Below, in pieces: positions 42,504 to 52,543 of a stretch of DNA of 64,000 nt. The notes below the pieces were generated by a model that did no database searches, was not told the DNA's origin, and was given only the letters and a program-made list of their open reading frames with translations. The DNA comes from Phytophthora colocasiae. Its lineage: Eukaryota; Oomycota; Peronosporomycetes; Peronosporales; Peronosporaceae. Numbering within the stretch: position 1 is the first letter of the stretch; each line of letters begins with the position of its first letter. Both the position numbers and the translations under genes were made by a program. The stretch covers positions 806,001 through 870,000 of the forward strand of contig JAGKQI010000040.1 in NCBI GenBank assembly GCA_018806915.1, in the 5' to 3' direction.

Positions 42504-44870
42504 TTAAACTCTGGGGTGATCGTCTCCAGCTTGCATTGCCTGGAAACGAGCTCGCGCTCGTGCACTCTGATTGAACTCATATAGCAAAGCGCCACAGTTC
42601 AGCTTTGACAAGGGTAGCCACTCTGTCTCGTCGTACCCCTTCCACTTGACCAGGTATTCGCGAAGTCTCTTGGAGGTCCTGGTACGTTTGCTCCACCGAG
42701 TATCTAGTATTTTTTCCACTTCGTATTCATCATTCTCGATGTCGGGCTCCCAACTGTCTTCTGGTAATAGTGCTGCATCAAAGTCATCATCCTCAGGGAT
42801 GCCGAGTTCCACTGTCGGTCTTCTGGGAAACAAGGCTCTCGGCTTCAGGCGACTTATATGCACCCAAGGGTTCACCCGATACCCGGTGTCCTCGACCTTC
42901 AGTTTCACACGAAAATCATCCAACATCTCTTCAATCCGGAAAGGACCATGCCACATGTGTGCGAGCTTCCGACTCAACCCCGTTTGTACCTTGGGGATGT
43001 ATAGCCACACGGCATCACCGACGGCAAATCCGGACTTCAGACGTTCTGACAACTCCTTCCACTTTCGGGTCTGTTCTTCGGAACGATCCCGCTTGGCCTT
43101 CTTCTGAAGTTCTTCAGCACAGGCTTGAGCGTAGCTGTAATCTCGCTGCATCTTCCGGCGCCACTCATAAGCAGTGCGCTCTTGTACACCAGAAGGTTTT
43201 GGACCAAGCATCGCGGACACAGTCCCATGAGCATCCCATCCGTGCACCAGAAAGAAAGGTGTTTCCAGACGGGTCGCATCAAAGGAAGTGTTCAACGCGA
43301 ACATCAGACGCTCGGCGTGGTCATCCCAGTCACTTTGATCAGCTTCAGCGATGTAGGCCTTGATGGCACGCACGACCGTCTGAACAGACCGTTCTTGCTG
43401 GCTGTTCGCCTGAGGACGGTACGCCAGAGTCGCTCGCTGTCTGCTTCCCAGGAGATCCCGGAAACACCTGAACACTTCACTCATGAACCGAGGGTCATCA
43501 TGGCGTATCAGGGAACTAGCTCCGAAGTTCCGGAAGACACGTTCCTCGTAGGCCTCAGCGACATCTTGAGCCGTAGTAATACTCATAGGCTTGCACATCA
43601 CATATCCTGAGAACATGTCTTGGAACAACAACAGGAACGTGTTGCCTCTGGCAGACTTTGGCATGTGCGTCACGAAATCCATGGACACCACCTCAAAAGG
43701 TCGACTGGGCTCGATGTTGCCGGGCGACGGTCCAGGATTCGGGGGACGCCCCTTGCCACTTGCACAGTCCATACACTCCTTGACGAACCTTTCCACATCA
43801 GCGTACATACCAATCCAGTAGAACTCGGAACTCAGCTTCTCGAACGTACGTTTGATTCCCTGGTGAGCACCCTGGTAGTCCCCATGAGCATAGTGCAGCA
43901 TATCGGCATGTAAGTCTCTGGGAACCACAAGTCTGAGTTCATCGACCATGTCTCTCGGACGTTCCCTGGTAGCACGGCTGAGGCGGTACAAAACGTCTCT
44001 GGAATCCAAGATGAAATCATCGGCGATCCTGGCAAGCTTCCTTATTCGGGGTCGTGGTAGATCTCCCACGTCACCCTTAAGGAACTTGATGAGTTCTGCC
44101 AGATGAACATCTTGAGTCTGGTGAACTTTGATTCTCCGCCAGCGTTCTTCCTGAAACTCCAGTGGGCCCATAGGTTCACGAGCCTCCGCGTCATCTGGTA
44201 GGTTTGCTTCTTCCTGATTGCGCGCACGAGTGGTGGCAACAAGCACCTTGGCGGCATGAGGCAGGGGCGCAGACTCTGGCCCTGGGTCATCCATCTCCGG
44301 TGTACAATCATGTTCACCAGAGGTCTGGTGAACATCGTCCGGCGCTGCAGAAGACACCCCTTCGGGAGGCTTCATCAACTTCTCTGTGATCTTGGACACC
44401 AGTTTCAGATGAGTCAGTTCGTCAGGGTCTTGAACCTGCCAGGACTCGCCAAGAACGAGGGTCTTGGACGTCAAATAGTCTGCTGCTTGATTGAACTCAC
44501 GCTTCACGTGCACTAGCTTCAGAGACTGGAACTTAATCTTCAGAGACTCAAACTCGGCCAATTTCCGCTGCAGGTTCGGCTGATTACAATTGATCAGACC
44601 TTGGGCCTGCTGGATAGCAATACGGGAGTCTCCGACAACCACCAAGTCTCGGATACCACGTTCCAAAGCCAACTTCAATCCATTGATCAGACCACAGTAT
44701 TCTGAGTCATTCACAGTGACGTCTTTCAGAGCGAACCCTTGGGCTTCCAGGATATTCCACCCCGGGAGCTCCCAGAGCACACATCCGCAGCTTCCCAGGC
44801 GAGTGGATGTCTTGGCGGCACCATCAAAACTTAGAACACAACCTCGGTAATCAGCCTCTAGCATCTCCAC
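42504..44870 (-). CDS. Gypsy-2 pol, second RNase H, integrase and chromodomain
   Basis: 788 codons. Residues 1-140 are a plant/archaeal-type RNase H with all four acidic residues: LSFDGAAK (Asp), NDSEYCGL (Glu), VVGDSRIA (Asp), FNQAADYL (Asp). A linker of about 130 residues follows. The integrase has the zinc finger HYAHGDYQGAHQ and CMDCASGKG, and a core with VSMDFVTHMP (Asp), RHDDPRF (Asp; one residue shorter than RHDQDPRF in Gypsy-3) and ANSQQERSVQ (Glu). The C-terminus is a chromodomain, YEVEKILDTRW and LVKWKGYDETEWLPL. It is the downstream part of one polyprotein with 44858-48217. A deletion of about 22 nt near 44937 shifts the frame between them. Confidence 0.88.
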   Translation of the reverse strand: MEMLEADYRGCVLSFDGAAKTSTRLGSCGCVLWELPGWNILEAQGFALKDVTVNDSEYCGLINGLKLALERGIRDLVVVGDSRIAIQQAQGLINCNQPNLQRKLAEFESLKIKFQSLKLVHVKREFNQAADYLTSKTLVLGESWQVQDPDELTHLKLVSKITEKLMKPPEGVSSAAPDDVHQTSGEHDCTPEMDDPGPESAPLPHAAKVLVATTRARNQEEANLPDDAEAREPMGPLEFQEERWRRIKVHQTQDVHLAELIKFLKGDVGDLPRPRIRKLARIADDFILDSRDVLYRLSRATRERPRDMVDELRLVVPRDLHADMLHYAHGDYQGAHQGIKRTFEKLSSEFYWIGMYADVERFVKECMDCASGKGRPPNPGPSPGNIEPSRPFEVVSMDFVTHMPKSARGNTFLLLFQDMFSGYVMCKPMSITTAQDVAEAYEERVFRNFGASSLIRHDDPRFMSEVFRCFRDLLGSRQRATLAYRPQANSQQERSVQTVVRAIKAYIAEADQSDWDDHAERLMFALNTSFDATRLETPFFLVHGWDAHGTVSAMLGPKPSGVQERTAYEWRRKMQRDYSYAQACAEELQKKAKRDRSEEQTRKWKELSERLKSGFAVGDAVWLYIPKVQTGLSRKLAHMWHGPFRIEEMLDDFRVKLKVEDTGYRVNPWVHISRLKPRALFPRRPTVELGIPEDDDFDAALLPEDSWEPDIENDEYEVEKILDTRWSKRTRTSKRLREYLVKWKGYDETEWLPLSKLNCGALLYEFNQSARARARFQAMQAGDDHPRV

Positions 44871-47800
44871 GCTAATGGGTGCCGGAGGTTTGACTCGCCC
44901 CTTGACGGGGATGAGGTTTTCAGAGACCTCATCGAGGTGCCAAGAATAGCCGGGAGACCATCTTCATCTCGCTGGATCCTGCGAATCTCCAAATTCCAGT
45001 GCGACAACTTCAATCCCCACTTCACGTTCCGACCGTCAGCCGAACTGGATGACAGGAGCCATTTCAACACCGAATGTCTGGTGTACACCGTGATCACGGG
45101 ACTCGTGTTTACCAGAGCCCGAAAGTTCTCCAGAACCCTGAGAATCGCGATGACCTCCTTCTCTGCGATGTGATACCGGAGTTCTGCCTCATTCAGCACA
45201 CGTCCAGTGAACCGTACGGGGTGTATCACTCCATCGTACTCCTGTCCCAAGACGGCTGAAGCAGCCCACGGGTTCGCATGAGGTATAATAACGAAAGGTC
45301 TGGTGCGATCTGGGTGTCTGAGGAGTGGTGTCGAGACAATCTTGCGCTTCAGAATCTCAAAGGCTTCCTTAGCTCGAGCCAAATCTCGACCAGCACGAAT
45401 CTGTTCATCAGACAACTCGTAGAGCACAGCAGCGATCACCGGTAAGTCTTCGATAAACTTGTTGTAATAATTCAGACTTCCCATGAAACTCTGTACTCCC
45501 TTGAGTGTCGACGGAAACGGCAATTCTTCCACTCCCTTGACGATCTTCGGTGTAGCTCTCAGTCCTTCAGCACTGATCTCATGCGACAGATAAGGAATCG
45601 TCAGCTTCCCGAACTCGCTCTTGGGCAGGCTCACAGAAATGTTCCAGTATCTGAGTCTGAAGAGCAAGGCGTTCAGGTCTTCACAAAGTTGATCCCAGGT
45701 GGGCGCCCCATGAGCAATGTCGTCAATGTAGGAACTTCGACCGAGTACCGGTCCCATGAAGGACGGGACTGGGATGTTCCTCTGAAAGACAGTCATTTGG
45801 TCGGTGAGCACCGGAACCTCTGGGATGTGTTCATCAGAGTTCCGAAGTTGTTCACCGGACATCAGACCATGTACGTCAGAGTTCTGGGGTTCTAACTTCA
45901 GGAATTCCAGCACATCGGGATCAACGTCGGCTTCTTCTTCGGGTGACAGTCGCACAAACCCCCACAGGCAGTTATCCAGCATAGCCTGGTACACCAGAGG
46001 GGCGTTCTTCAGACCAAAAGGCATTCTTACCCACTGGAAGTGTCCAAATGGGCAGATGAACGCTGAGATCAGCCTTGCACGCTCCGTCATTCGAATAGCC
46101 CAAAAATTAATCGCCATATCCAGACTCATAAACCACAGTGCTGCCTCAAAACCAATCAACAGATCGTCTATCAGGGGCAACGGATAACGCGACAACTGGA
46201 TAAAACCATTCACCACTCGATAATCAATACACATGCGTATGTCCACACCATTCTTCTTGAGGACAATCACAATTGGTGATGCCCAAGGCGAAGTCGAGTA
46301 CTCGATGAGTCCGGTCTCCAGGAGTTTCTTCAGAAGTTCGTACACCTTGATCATCAGGTGAGGGGCAACGGACCTCGGACGTTGGGCAACAGGTTTAGCG
46401 TCTCCCACGTCCAAGTCACAGACCACGCCCCTTGCCGGGGCAGGTGCGGCGTTGCCGTCTCCCAGAAAGATTTTCCGATGATACTTCAGAATGTCCCTGA
46501 GTTTCTTCTCCATCTCCGGCGTTGTTTTCCCGGGTACTCCGACGTCAGCCTTGTCGATATCGCATTCGGGAGTCAGATCTTCCAATTCAGGTAGCATAAC
46601 CAGTTGGTCACGTAATTGAGAGAGTAGCTCTGTTCCTTCCCGTATGTAGACACCGGGTTCCAGATCCAATTCCTCATTCGTGACTCGCATGCACCGCTCG
46701 TACTCGGCTCGGAGCTTTTCCACAGGGGTGCCTGGCATACACTGGATTGGGATGTCCCATGAACAGTCTGTCGGATCCTCATCTCCCATGAACAGTTCAC
46801 CAGAAACACTCAGGGTGACTTCATCCTCGACCATGTTACTCGGAATTCCAGACGTGATTCCGGAGTCTTTCGGAGTCGTTTCTTCTGATGGCAATTCCAG
46901 ATCTCCGGTGTCCACAGCAGTATCTCGGGTCTCCTCTTCTCCGACACCCACCCAGTCATCCGTCTGCGTAGCCACATCCAAAGCGAAACGAACTCGTTTT
47001 GTTCGTGGGACCGAAGTAGGCCTCACAAACTGTACTCGAGCATTGTCCAGCCTCGGGCGCTGTAAGATCTTAGTTGGCCACGGGTATACCGGGTGATCCA
47101 CACACGGAGGTTGAGGTATCAGATCCTCCAAGTAGGCTTCGGCCTTCAGGCGTCTCTTCGTTTCTGGTGACGGAGTATTCTCCAGAATCAAAACTTCCCA
47201 GTCACGATAGGCTGCAGAGCCTGGCCGTACAAAGCGACCATGTCGTGGGAAAAATCCATACTCCACAATCCTTGCAACGTCAGAAAATTCATTCACCCAC
47301 GTATTCTTGTCAGAAATGTTCACCACGCGCACCGCCACAGGCCATGACCGGGCTGCATAAATCAGCTGAGTCACCCAACGGTCTCCACGTCCCGCCCACA
47401 CGACTTCTCGTTGTGGGTTCGTCGGTCCATAGTCAATGCGAACAACAAATTCTTCACCCGGCCTCAGGAGCACAGCTTCACTTGGTCTGATGGACCTGTT
47501 CCTGCCGATATGATCACCGGGCTCCCAGCTGCACATTATCACCACGACTTCGTCTGGCATAGATACCAGTCCCTCACGGACGCTGATCCTCAGACCAGCA
47601 GCGAACATGAATCCCATTCCCAATAGCACGTTTATACCTTCGCCGATATTCGCAACCCAGACATCAACAATGTAAACCACTCTCGGTCCGAGAGTCAGTT
47701 TGATCTCAGCACTGGCGCCAATGTACGTCGGAACACCTCCCATCCCAGACACCCTTGTTTGTTTGTGTGACTTGAGCCTGAGTCCGAGCTTACGCGCAAA

Positions 47801-48207
47801 GTCGTAACTCAGGATGTTGATAGTCGCACCGGTGTCCAGGAGAATCTTGGTCCGATGATCATTGACAGCGCCATGCACCATAACCACATCACGCTTTGCA
47901 GGATCAGGGTAGTGATCCTCCCACCAGCCATAACATTCCCCGTCTTTCAGACGAAACTGGATTGTGTCGTCCGGAGGCGGTTCATTGTCTCTCGGAAAGT
48001 CCGGTGAACAGTCTCTCGGAAAGTCCGATGAACTGTCTCTCAGACGCGGAATTTCTGAAGACATGGCTGATTCTTGAGCTAAAGCGGTCATGCAATGTTG
48101 ATTTTTAGGTTGGGTTGTTTTCAGCTCCGGTCCTACGTACACTAGAACACATAACTCTGGGGGGGTGCCTTGCCCGGCGCGTTTCGGATCCCCATCCGAC
48201 GGGCTTG
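44858..48207 (-). CDS. Gypsy-2 pol, protease, RT and degenerate native RNase H
   Basis: No ATG opens this frame at the expected place. It is open back through the gag stop in the -1 frame and is best read as a frameshift product. Protease: ILLDTGATINILS and VLLGMGF. RT: SPWASPIVIVLKKNG, MSLDMAINFWAI (Asp), RMPFGLKNAPLVYQAM, then an insertion of about 75 residues (from WGFVRLSPEEE to GPVLGR), then SSYIDDIAHG (DD). The native RNase H follows: the first Asp position reads IIPHANPWAAS, the Glu is kept in AEKEVIAIL, and the later Asp reads YTRHSVLKWL. So two acidic residues are gone. A deletion near 44937 makes the frame end at 44858. Confidence 0.87.
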
Positions 48208-48217
48208 CTAGTTTAAC
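48171..48217 (-). other. -1 ribosomal frameshift signal, Gypsy-2 gag-pol
   Basis: Minus strand: CAG_TTA_AAC_TAG ends gag, giving the heptamer G_TTA_AAC (48211-48217) directly before the stop (48208-48210). After 6 nt (TAGCAA) comes GCCCG-TCGGAT-GGGG-ATCCGA-7 nt-CGGGC, a two-part stem. Pol is open in the -1 frame. The same heptamer, spacing and stem occur in Gypsy-3. GTTAAAC is a known slippery heptamer. Confidence 0.78.
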
Positions 48218-51200
48218 TGTTTCCCAGAGTCAGCCTCGTCACCCAGGAGTCTCTCCAGTAGGTGATCCGGCAGGTCCTTCAGTGTACCTTGACGGGCTAA
48301 TTTCTTGAGGGATTCCAGAGTCTTGATGTCTTCGCATGGTCTCCCAGAGTGCACTTTTCCGCAAACCTCACATGGCGGTACTCCGCACATCCTGCTCGGG
48401 TGACCTTTCTCCTGACATCTGTCACAGACAATGTCTCTCCAGCAGTTTTCTTCTGAATGGCCTGAGCGACGACATTTCTCGCAGAACTTGTTCCAGTAGT
48501 CAGGGTTATCGCGCCGTGTCTGCTGGAAGTCTTGGCCTGGCGATCCTCGGGGAGACTGGGGCGGCGGTCGCCATCCCATGTTGTCCATAACCCGGTAGAC
48601 TTCGTTTGTCAGAGTCTGAGTCCAATCAGCACCACCAGGCGCCTGAGAGGCAGATTGTACGCCAGACGAAGATTGTACGCCAGACGAAGATTGTGCACCA
48701 GACGAAGATTGTACACCAGACGTTTCTCGGTTATACTCTGACGTCGAGGTTCTGGCGTCCTTCTCTTGAGTTCGGGCGTCAGCGTCTTCATCATCCAAGC
48801 CATCTGCTTCTCGGGCGAGGTAAGTCTTCCCCATACGCTTTGGCTTAAACTGTCCACGTGGGAGATTGTCCGCTCGGAAGTCCCGATGTCTGGTGGTCGT
48901 AGTATCCTGATCAGCAGTTCGCCAAACATCTTCGTCCTGTTGGAGAGCATATTCCAAGTCCGAGATACTCCTGAACTTCCGGCCTTGTAACGCGATCTTC
49001 AGACGCTCGTCCTTCAGCTTGGTGATGTACCTCAGAACGTGTTTCTCCAGACGTCTGGAGGATTTTCTGAAGTCCACCTCAGCTTTCCCGGCGGCCGAGT
49101 TCATGCGATAGAAGAAGTCCAACGGAGTCTCGGAACTCTTCATTTCCATCGTGAAGTATCTCTCGGAGTATGATGACCGGGCCTTGCAATAGCGCCTGCG
49201 AAACTCCGATGATAATTCTTTCCAGTCACGGGAAACGCTCTTCGGAAGCTGGTTAAACCAATCTCTGGCAGACACTGGGAGCTTCAGCTTGAGTTCCTGT
49301 ATGCGGGTCTTGTTCGTCCACGCTCCCTGAGATGTCATGTTCACGAAGCGCTCCCACCAGTGAACACGCTCCCGTAATGTCGCCCGGGGATCAAATTCTC
49401 CGATGATACTTGAGTTTATGAAGGGCCTCATAGTCAACAGGGTCGCTCCAGCTTGTCCCTGGGACGCAGAAGTCAGGTTTACAACCTCCGGAGGATCCAA
49501 GTCATCAGAAGACGAATCACTTGAGTCCGAGCTTGAGTCACTTGAGCTTCCACCCGGGTCTGGATCGTTCCTGCGTCTTCCAGGTCTTCGAGGAGCGTCC
49601 CGGCCATCTTCAGAGCGTCTTTCACTGGGTTTCCGGTGTCCATCGCGCCTGGGAGTCGCTGGGCGCCTTCCTTCAGTCTTGATATCGGTCAGGGGAGCCG
49701 CTTGAGCCGTCTGGGTCGTCGTAGCGGCCGCGGTGGCCGCGCCATGCCTTCCAGCCTTCGCGCGCTTGGTGTCGGTCGCTCTCCGTAGGGGAAGAGGCGT
49801 ATGGAAGGCCTCCGTCGTTTTAATGGGTGTAACCCTACCCCTACTGGCGACTCCTTCTGATCCCCTAACCCCAGGTGTGCAATCTCCCGTATCCCGACTG
49901 TTCACCAGAAGTCCGGTTGCCGGTTTAGGGTCATGTTCACCGGAGATCCGACTTGAAGTTGCTACTTCAGGGTGGGCGACCCCTTGAACTTGGGACAATG
50001 TTGCACGAAGGTTCCTCAATTCTGCGGCCTGGAAACGCTGCATGTTCTGGGAACTTTCCCGCTCCCTGTCGCGCTCCGACTCCACGTCGTGCACCCGCTG
50101 TCGTAAGTTCTCCATTTGCGAAATCCAGTCACGTTTCAGCTCGTCTGCCCAGCGCGCACGTTCGGCTTCGGCCTCGGCTTCCCGTTGCTTCCAGCGATCT
50201 GCAAACTCAGTCTCCAGACGCTGTACGTCGGAAAACTGTTCACCAGAAACTTGTTCGTCGGACACCTGTCTCTCAGACGACTTCGAATGGTACTTGAGCT
50301 TGGACTCTGACGCTTGACTCCGACGTTCTTCCAAGTCATCCGCGCGTCTCTGGGCTTCCAGTCTGGCGCTCTCAGACTCAAGTAGTCGGTCGGTAAGTGT
50401 CTGGATCTGCTGGCGCGTATCAAGTTCCCGTTGTTCACGTCGACGTTCACGCTCCATGGATTCCAGACGCTCTCTGGCCAGAAATTCCTTTTGCTCCTCT
50501 TCCATTCGACGCTGCCATTCCTGTTGCTGCCGCATAGCGTTCAGTTGGATCTGCGCTGGGCCTGATCTCTGAGAACTTCTTGTGTGGCTTGACGCAACGG
50601 AACTCAGGCGTCTGGAAGACACTTTCTGGCGATCCTCGCTCTTCAGACTCTGATGCCTGCTCTGGTGACTTCTCCCACGACTCGAGACGGACGATGATGG
50701 AGCTTCTGGCGTCCGGTGAACAGAATCTCTGGTAGACAACTGTCTCTCGGACTTCACTTCTGGAAACTCCGGCTTCTCTTCCAACATCTCGAAATCTTCA
50801 GGCTCCGACTTCACCGGCATCAGTGTTCGTGTCACGTGGATTCCCATAGACTCTCCGGCGAGCATCCCTCCGGCATCAGCACCTTGGGCGATCATCGCCA
50901 GACCTCCGACAGACAACGGCATATGTGCAGACGCCCCTCGACTCATGGACATCAGCGACGAGTCTGTGGAACTTCCACGAGAGGTCTGGAGTCCCGACGA
51001 GTGGTCATCCGACGTACGCGAGGTCCCGATGACACTTGGCACAGGCGCATCAGTCGTCAGAGAACTGCCTCGATCTTCAGACATTGGTACACCAGACTCC
51101 AAGCGAGTGCTATCAGAGTGACTCTCGTATACCGGCAGCGAACTCAGCGATGGCGTCGACAGTGCAGATGGTGTCGACGAGACTTGTGGGCGTGGCGGAC

Positions 51201-52452
51201 CATGTTGCAGGCGCTTGGACTGCGGCGGTTCTCCAATGCTGGACCCGTCGGAACTATGTGTGACTCTGAGTCCGGTCACCCGGAGTCTCATAATCAGCTG
51301 TCGTCCTTGTAGGTCAGCCTTCTCATCGCGTAATATACCATCAGCTTCGCCTTGACGTGCTTCGTTACCTGCTTTTGTGTCTTCTGGGAGTCGATTAACC
51401 TGTGACCTGGCGGTCACAGTGGCCCACTCAACCAGTTCTTCAGCAAGTCGGCTCTGAAGCTCCGTCGCCACACTGCGCACTTGAGGTTCGAAGATAGCAG
51501 ACGCTTGGGTCTGAGACCACCTCGGTAGCAGGTTCTGGAACGCAAATCCTGCTTCATACAGCATCGTCTGAAGGACAGCGACGCACTCGGGTGCCGTCAG
51601 AGTATTCATCGAGATCTCGACGTGCGACAAGTCTTGGACTCGGCCAAAACTATGGCTCCTCAAGCGGAATTCCGATATCCACATGTCTTCTGGAAATACT
51701 GAAGAACACCGCCACTTGATGTAGTCGCCCGTCGCTGCCGCAGCCTTCTGAAACACATTTGCGTCAGGCTTCGATGTTTGCCAGGCGTATTCGACGTTCG
51801 GCGGAACAATTCTTCCAGCGTCCATGTCCCTCCAGCGGCGGAACTCACGGCGTACATACTTCAGAGCACGTTCTCCATCCAGCGAATCAGCCCTCCCAGA
51901 CTCATCAGACGGTGTCTTCAGAGAATCTTCGGACTTCATCGGCATGTCGTCAGACATCGGAGTGTCTTCGGACTTCGGAGTCTTCGAGACACGTTCATCA
52001 ACCAGTCCGGGTTCCGTCTTCACTTCCCCCACGGACTTCCCAGAAGCCGTCGACTCAGAACACAAGTCAATGACCTCCGGGGACTCAACCACATCGGCGC
52101 CTCCCTCAGACGCCTCATCACCACCCTCACGGGCAGTGGCCACCTCGTCACCAGAAGCTTCAGCTTCGGACGGACCTTCCTCAGAACCTTGTTCGCCAGA
52201 CACATCGGGTGTCTCTTGGGCTTCAGGCTCCGCAGCAGGCTGGTCTTCGACCGCCGGTTCCGTGACGTTCACCTCCTCGGCTGCTTCCTTTTCACGTGCA
52301 ACCTTCCTCCTCTCGCGTGTCGCCTTCTGAGCAGCATCCAAGTCGGGTTGTTCGTCAGGCGGAAGACCTTGAAGACGCTTCGACTGACGTGTCGCCATAC
52401 TGCGACCACCGCGTCCCCGACGTCCTCCTCTCGTAGTTCCATGTGAAGCCAT
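48208..52452 (-). CDS. Gypsy-2 gag, 1414 aa with coiled coil and zinc knuckles
   Basis: Intact, from the ATG at 52452 (MASHGTTRGGRRGRGGR, a basic start). Residues 60-200 are acidic and Ser/Glu-rich. About 200-400 is an unassigned folded region (RREFRRWRDMDAGR onward). 640-850 is a long coiled coil with RMEEEQKEFLARERLESMER and DRLLESESARLEAQRRADD. About 1050-1250 is the capsid-type gag domain: VHWWERFVNM, LKLPVSARDWFNQLP, RYFTMEMKSSETPLDFFYRM. About 1290 has SSGVQSSSG tandem repeats. Three zinc knuckles end it: CEKCRRSGHSEENC, CDRCQEKGHPSRMC and CEVCGKVHSGRPC. Gag proteins pack element RNA in particles. The length is several times that of most Ty3/Gypsy gags, because of the N-terminal extension. 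Confidence 0.87.
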   Translation of the reverse strand: MASHGTTRGGRRGRGGRSMATRQSKRLQGLPPDEQPDLDAAQKATRERRKVAREKEAAEEVNVTEPAVEDQPAAEPEAQETPDVSGEQGSEEGPSEAEASGDEVATAREGGDEASEGGADVVESPEVIDLCSESTASGKSVGEVKTEPGLVDERVSKTPKSEDTPMSDDMPMKSEDSLKTPSDESGRADSLDGERALKYVRREFRRWRDMDAGRIVPPNVEYAWQTSKPDANVFQKAAAATGDYIKWRCSSVFPEDMWISEFRLRSHSFGRVQDLSHVEISMNTLTAPECVAVLQTMLYEAGFAFQNLLPRWSQTQASAIFEPQVRSVATELQSRLAEELVEWATVTARSQVNRLPEDTKAGNEARQGEADGILRDEKADLQGRQLIMRLRVTGLRVTHSSDGSSIGEPPQSKRLQHGPPRPQVSSTPSALSTPSLSSLPVYESHSDSTRLESGVPMSEDRGSSLTTDAPVPSVIGTSRTSDDHSSGLQTSRGSSTDSSLMSMSRGASAHMPLSVGGLAMIAQGADAGGMLAGESMGIHVTRTLMPVKSEPEDFEMLEEKPEFPEVKSERQLSTRDSVHRTPEAPSSSVSSRGRSHQSRHQSLKSEDRQKVSSRRLSSVASSHTRSSQRSGPAQIQLNAMRQQQEWQRRMEEEQKEFLARERLESMERERRREQRELDTRQQIQTLTDRLLESESARLEAQRRADDLEERRSQASESKLKYHSKSSERQVSDEQVSGEQFSDVQRLETEFADRWKQREAEAEAERARWADELKRDWISQMENLRQRVHDVESERDRERESSQNMQRFQAAELRNLRATLSQVQGVAHPEVATSSRISGEHDPKPATGLLVNSRDTGDCTPGVRGSEGVASRGRVTPIKTTEAFHTPLPLRRATDTKRAKAGRHGAATAAATTTQTAQAAPLTDIKTEGRRPATPRRDGHRKPSERRSEDGRDAPRRPGRRRNDPDPGGSSSDSSSDSSDSSSDDLDPPEVVNLTSASQGQAGATLLTMRPFINSSIIGEFDPRATLRERVHWWERFVNMTSQGAWTNKTRIQELKLKLPVSARDWFNQLPKSVSRDWKELSSEFRRRYCKARSSYSERYFTMEMKSSETPLDFFYRMNSAAGKAEVDFRKSSRRLEKHVLRYITKLKDERLKIALQGRKFRSISDLEYALQQDEDVWRTADQDTTTTRHRDFRADNLPRGQFKPKRMGKTYLAREADGLDDEDADARTQEKDARTSTSEYNRETSGVQSSSGAQSSSGVQSSSGVQSASQAPGGADWTQTLTNEVYRVMDNMGWRPPPQSPRGSPGQDFQQTRRDNPDYWNKFCEKCRRSGHSEENCWRDIVCDRCQEKGHPSRMCGVPPCEVCGKVHSGRPCEDIKTLESLKKLARQGTLKDLPDHLLERLLGDEADSGKQLN

Positions 52453-52524
52453 CTTGAATATAGACGCTTGACAGAAACCCTCTTCTCAAACTCTCTTAGA
52501 TCCGGTGATATCACGATACCAAGA

Positions 52525-52541
52525 TCCGGGCACGCGCACCA
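52525..52541 (-). other. Primer binding site of Gypsy-2
   Basis: Minus strand TGGTGCGCGTGCCCGGA, 2 nt after the 5' LTR end. Its complement ends in CACCA like a tRNA 3' end. The tRNA species was not identified. Confidence 0.7.
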
Positions 52542-52543
52542 GT

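Noticed and set aside
50716..52446. Long plus-strand frames opposite the gag (up to 222 codons)
   Set aside because: Shadows of the 1414-codon gag; Ser/Arg-rich composition follows from the opposite codons.
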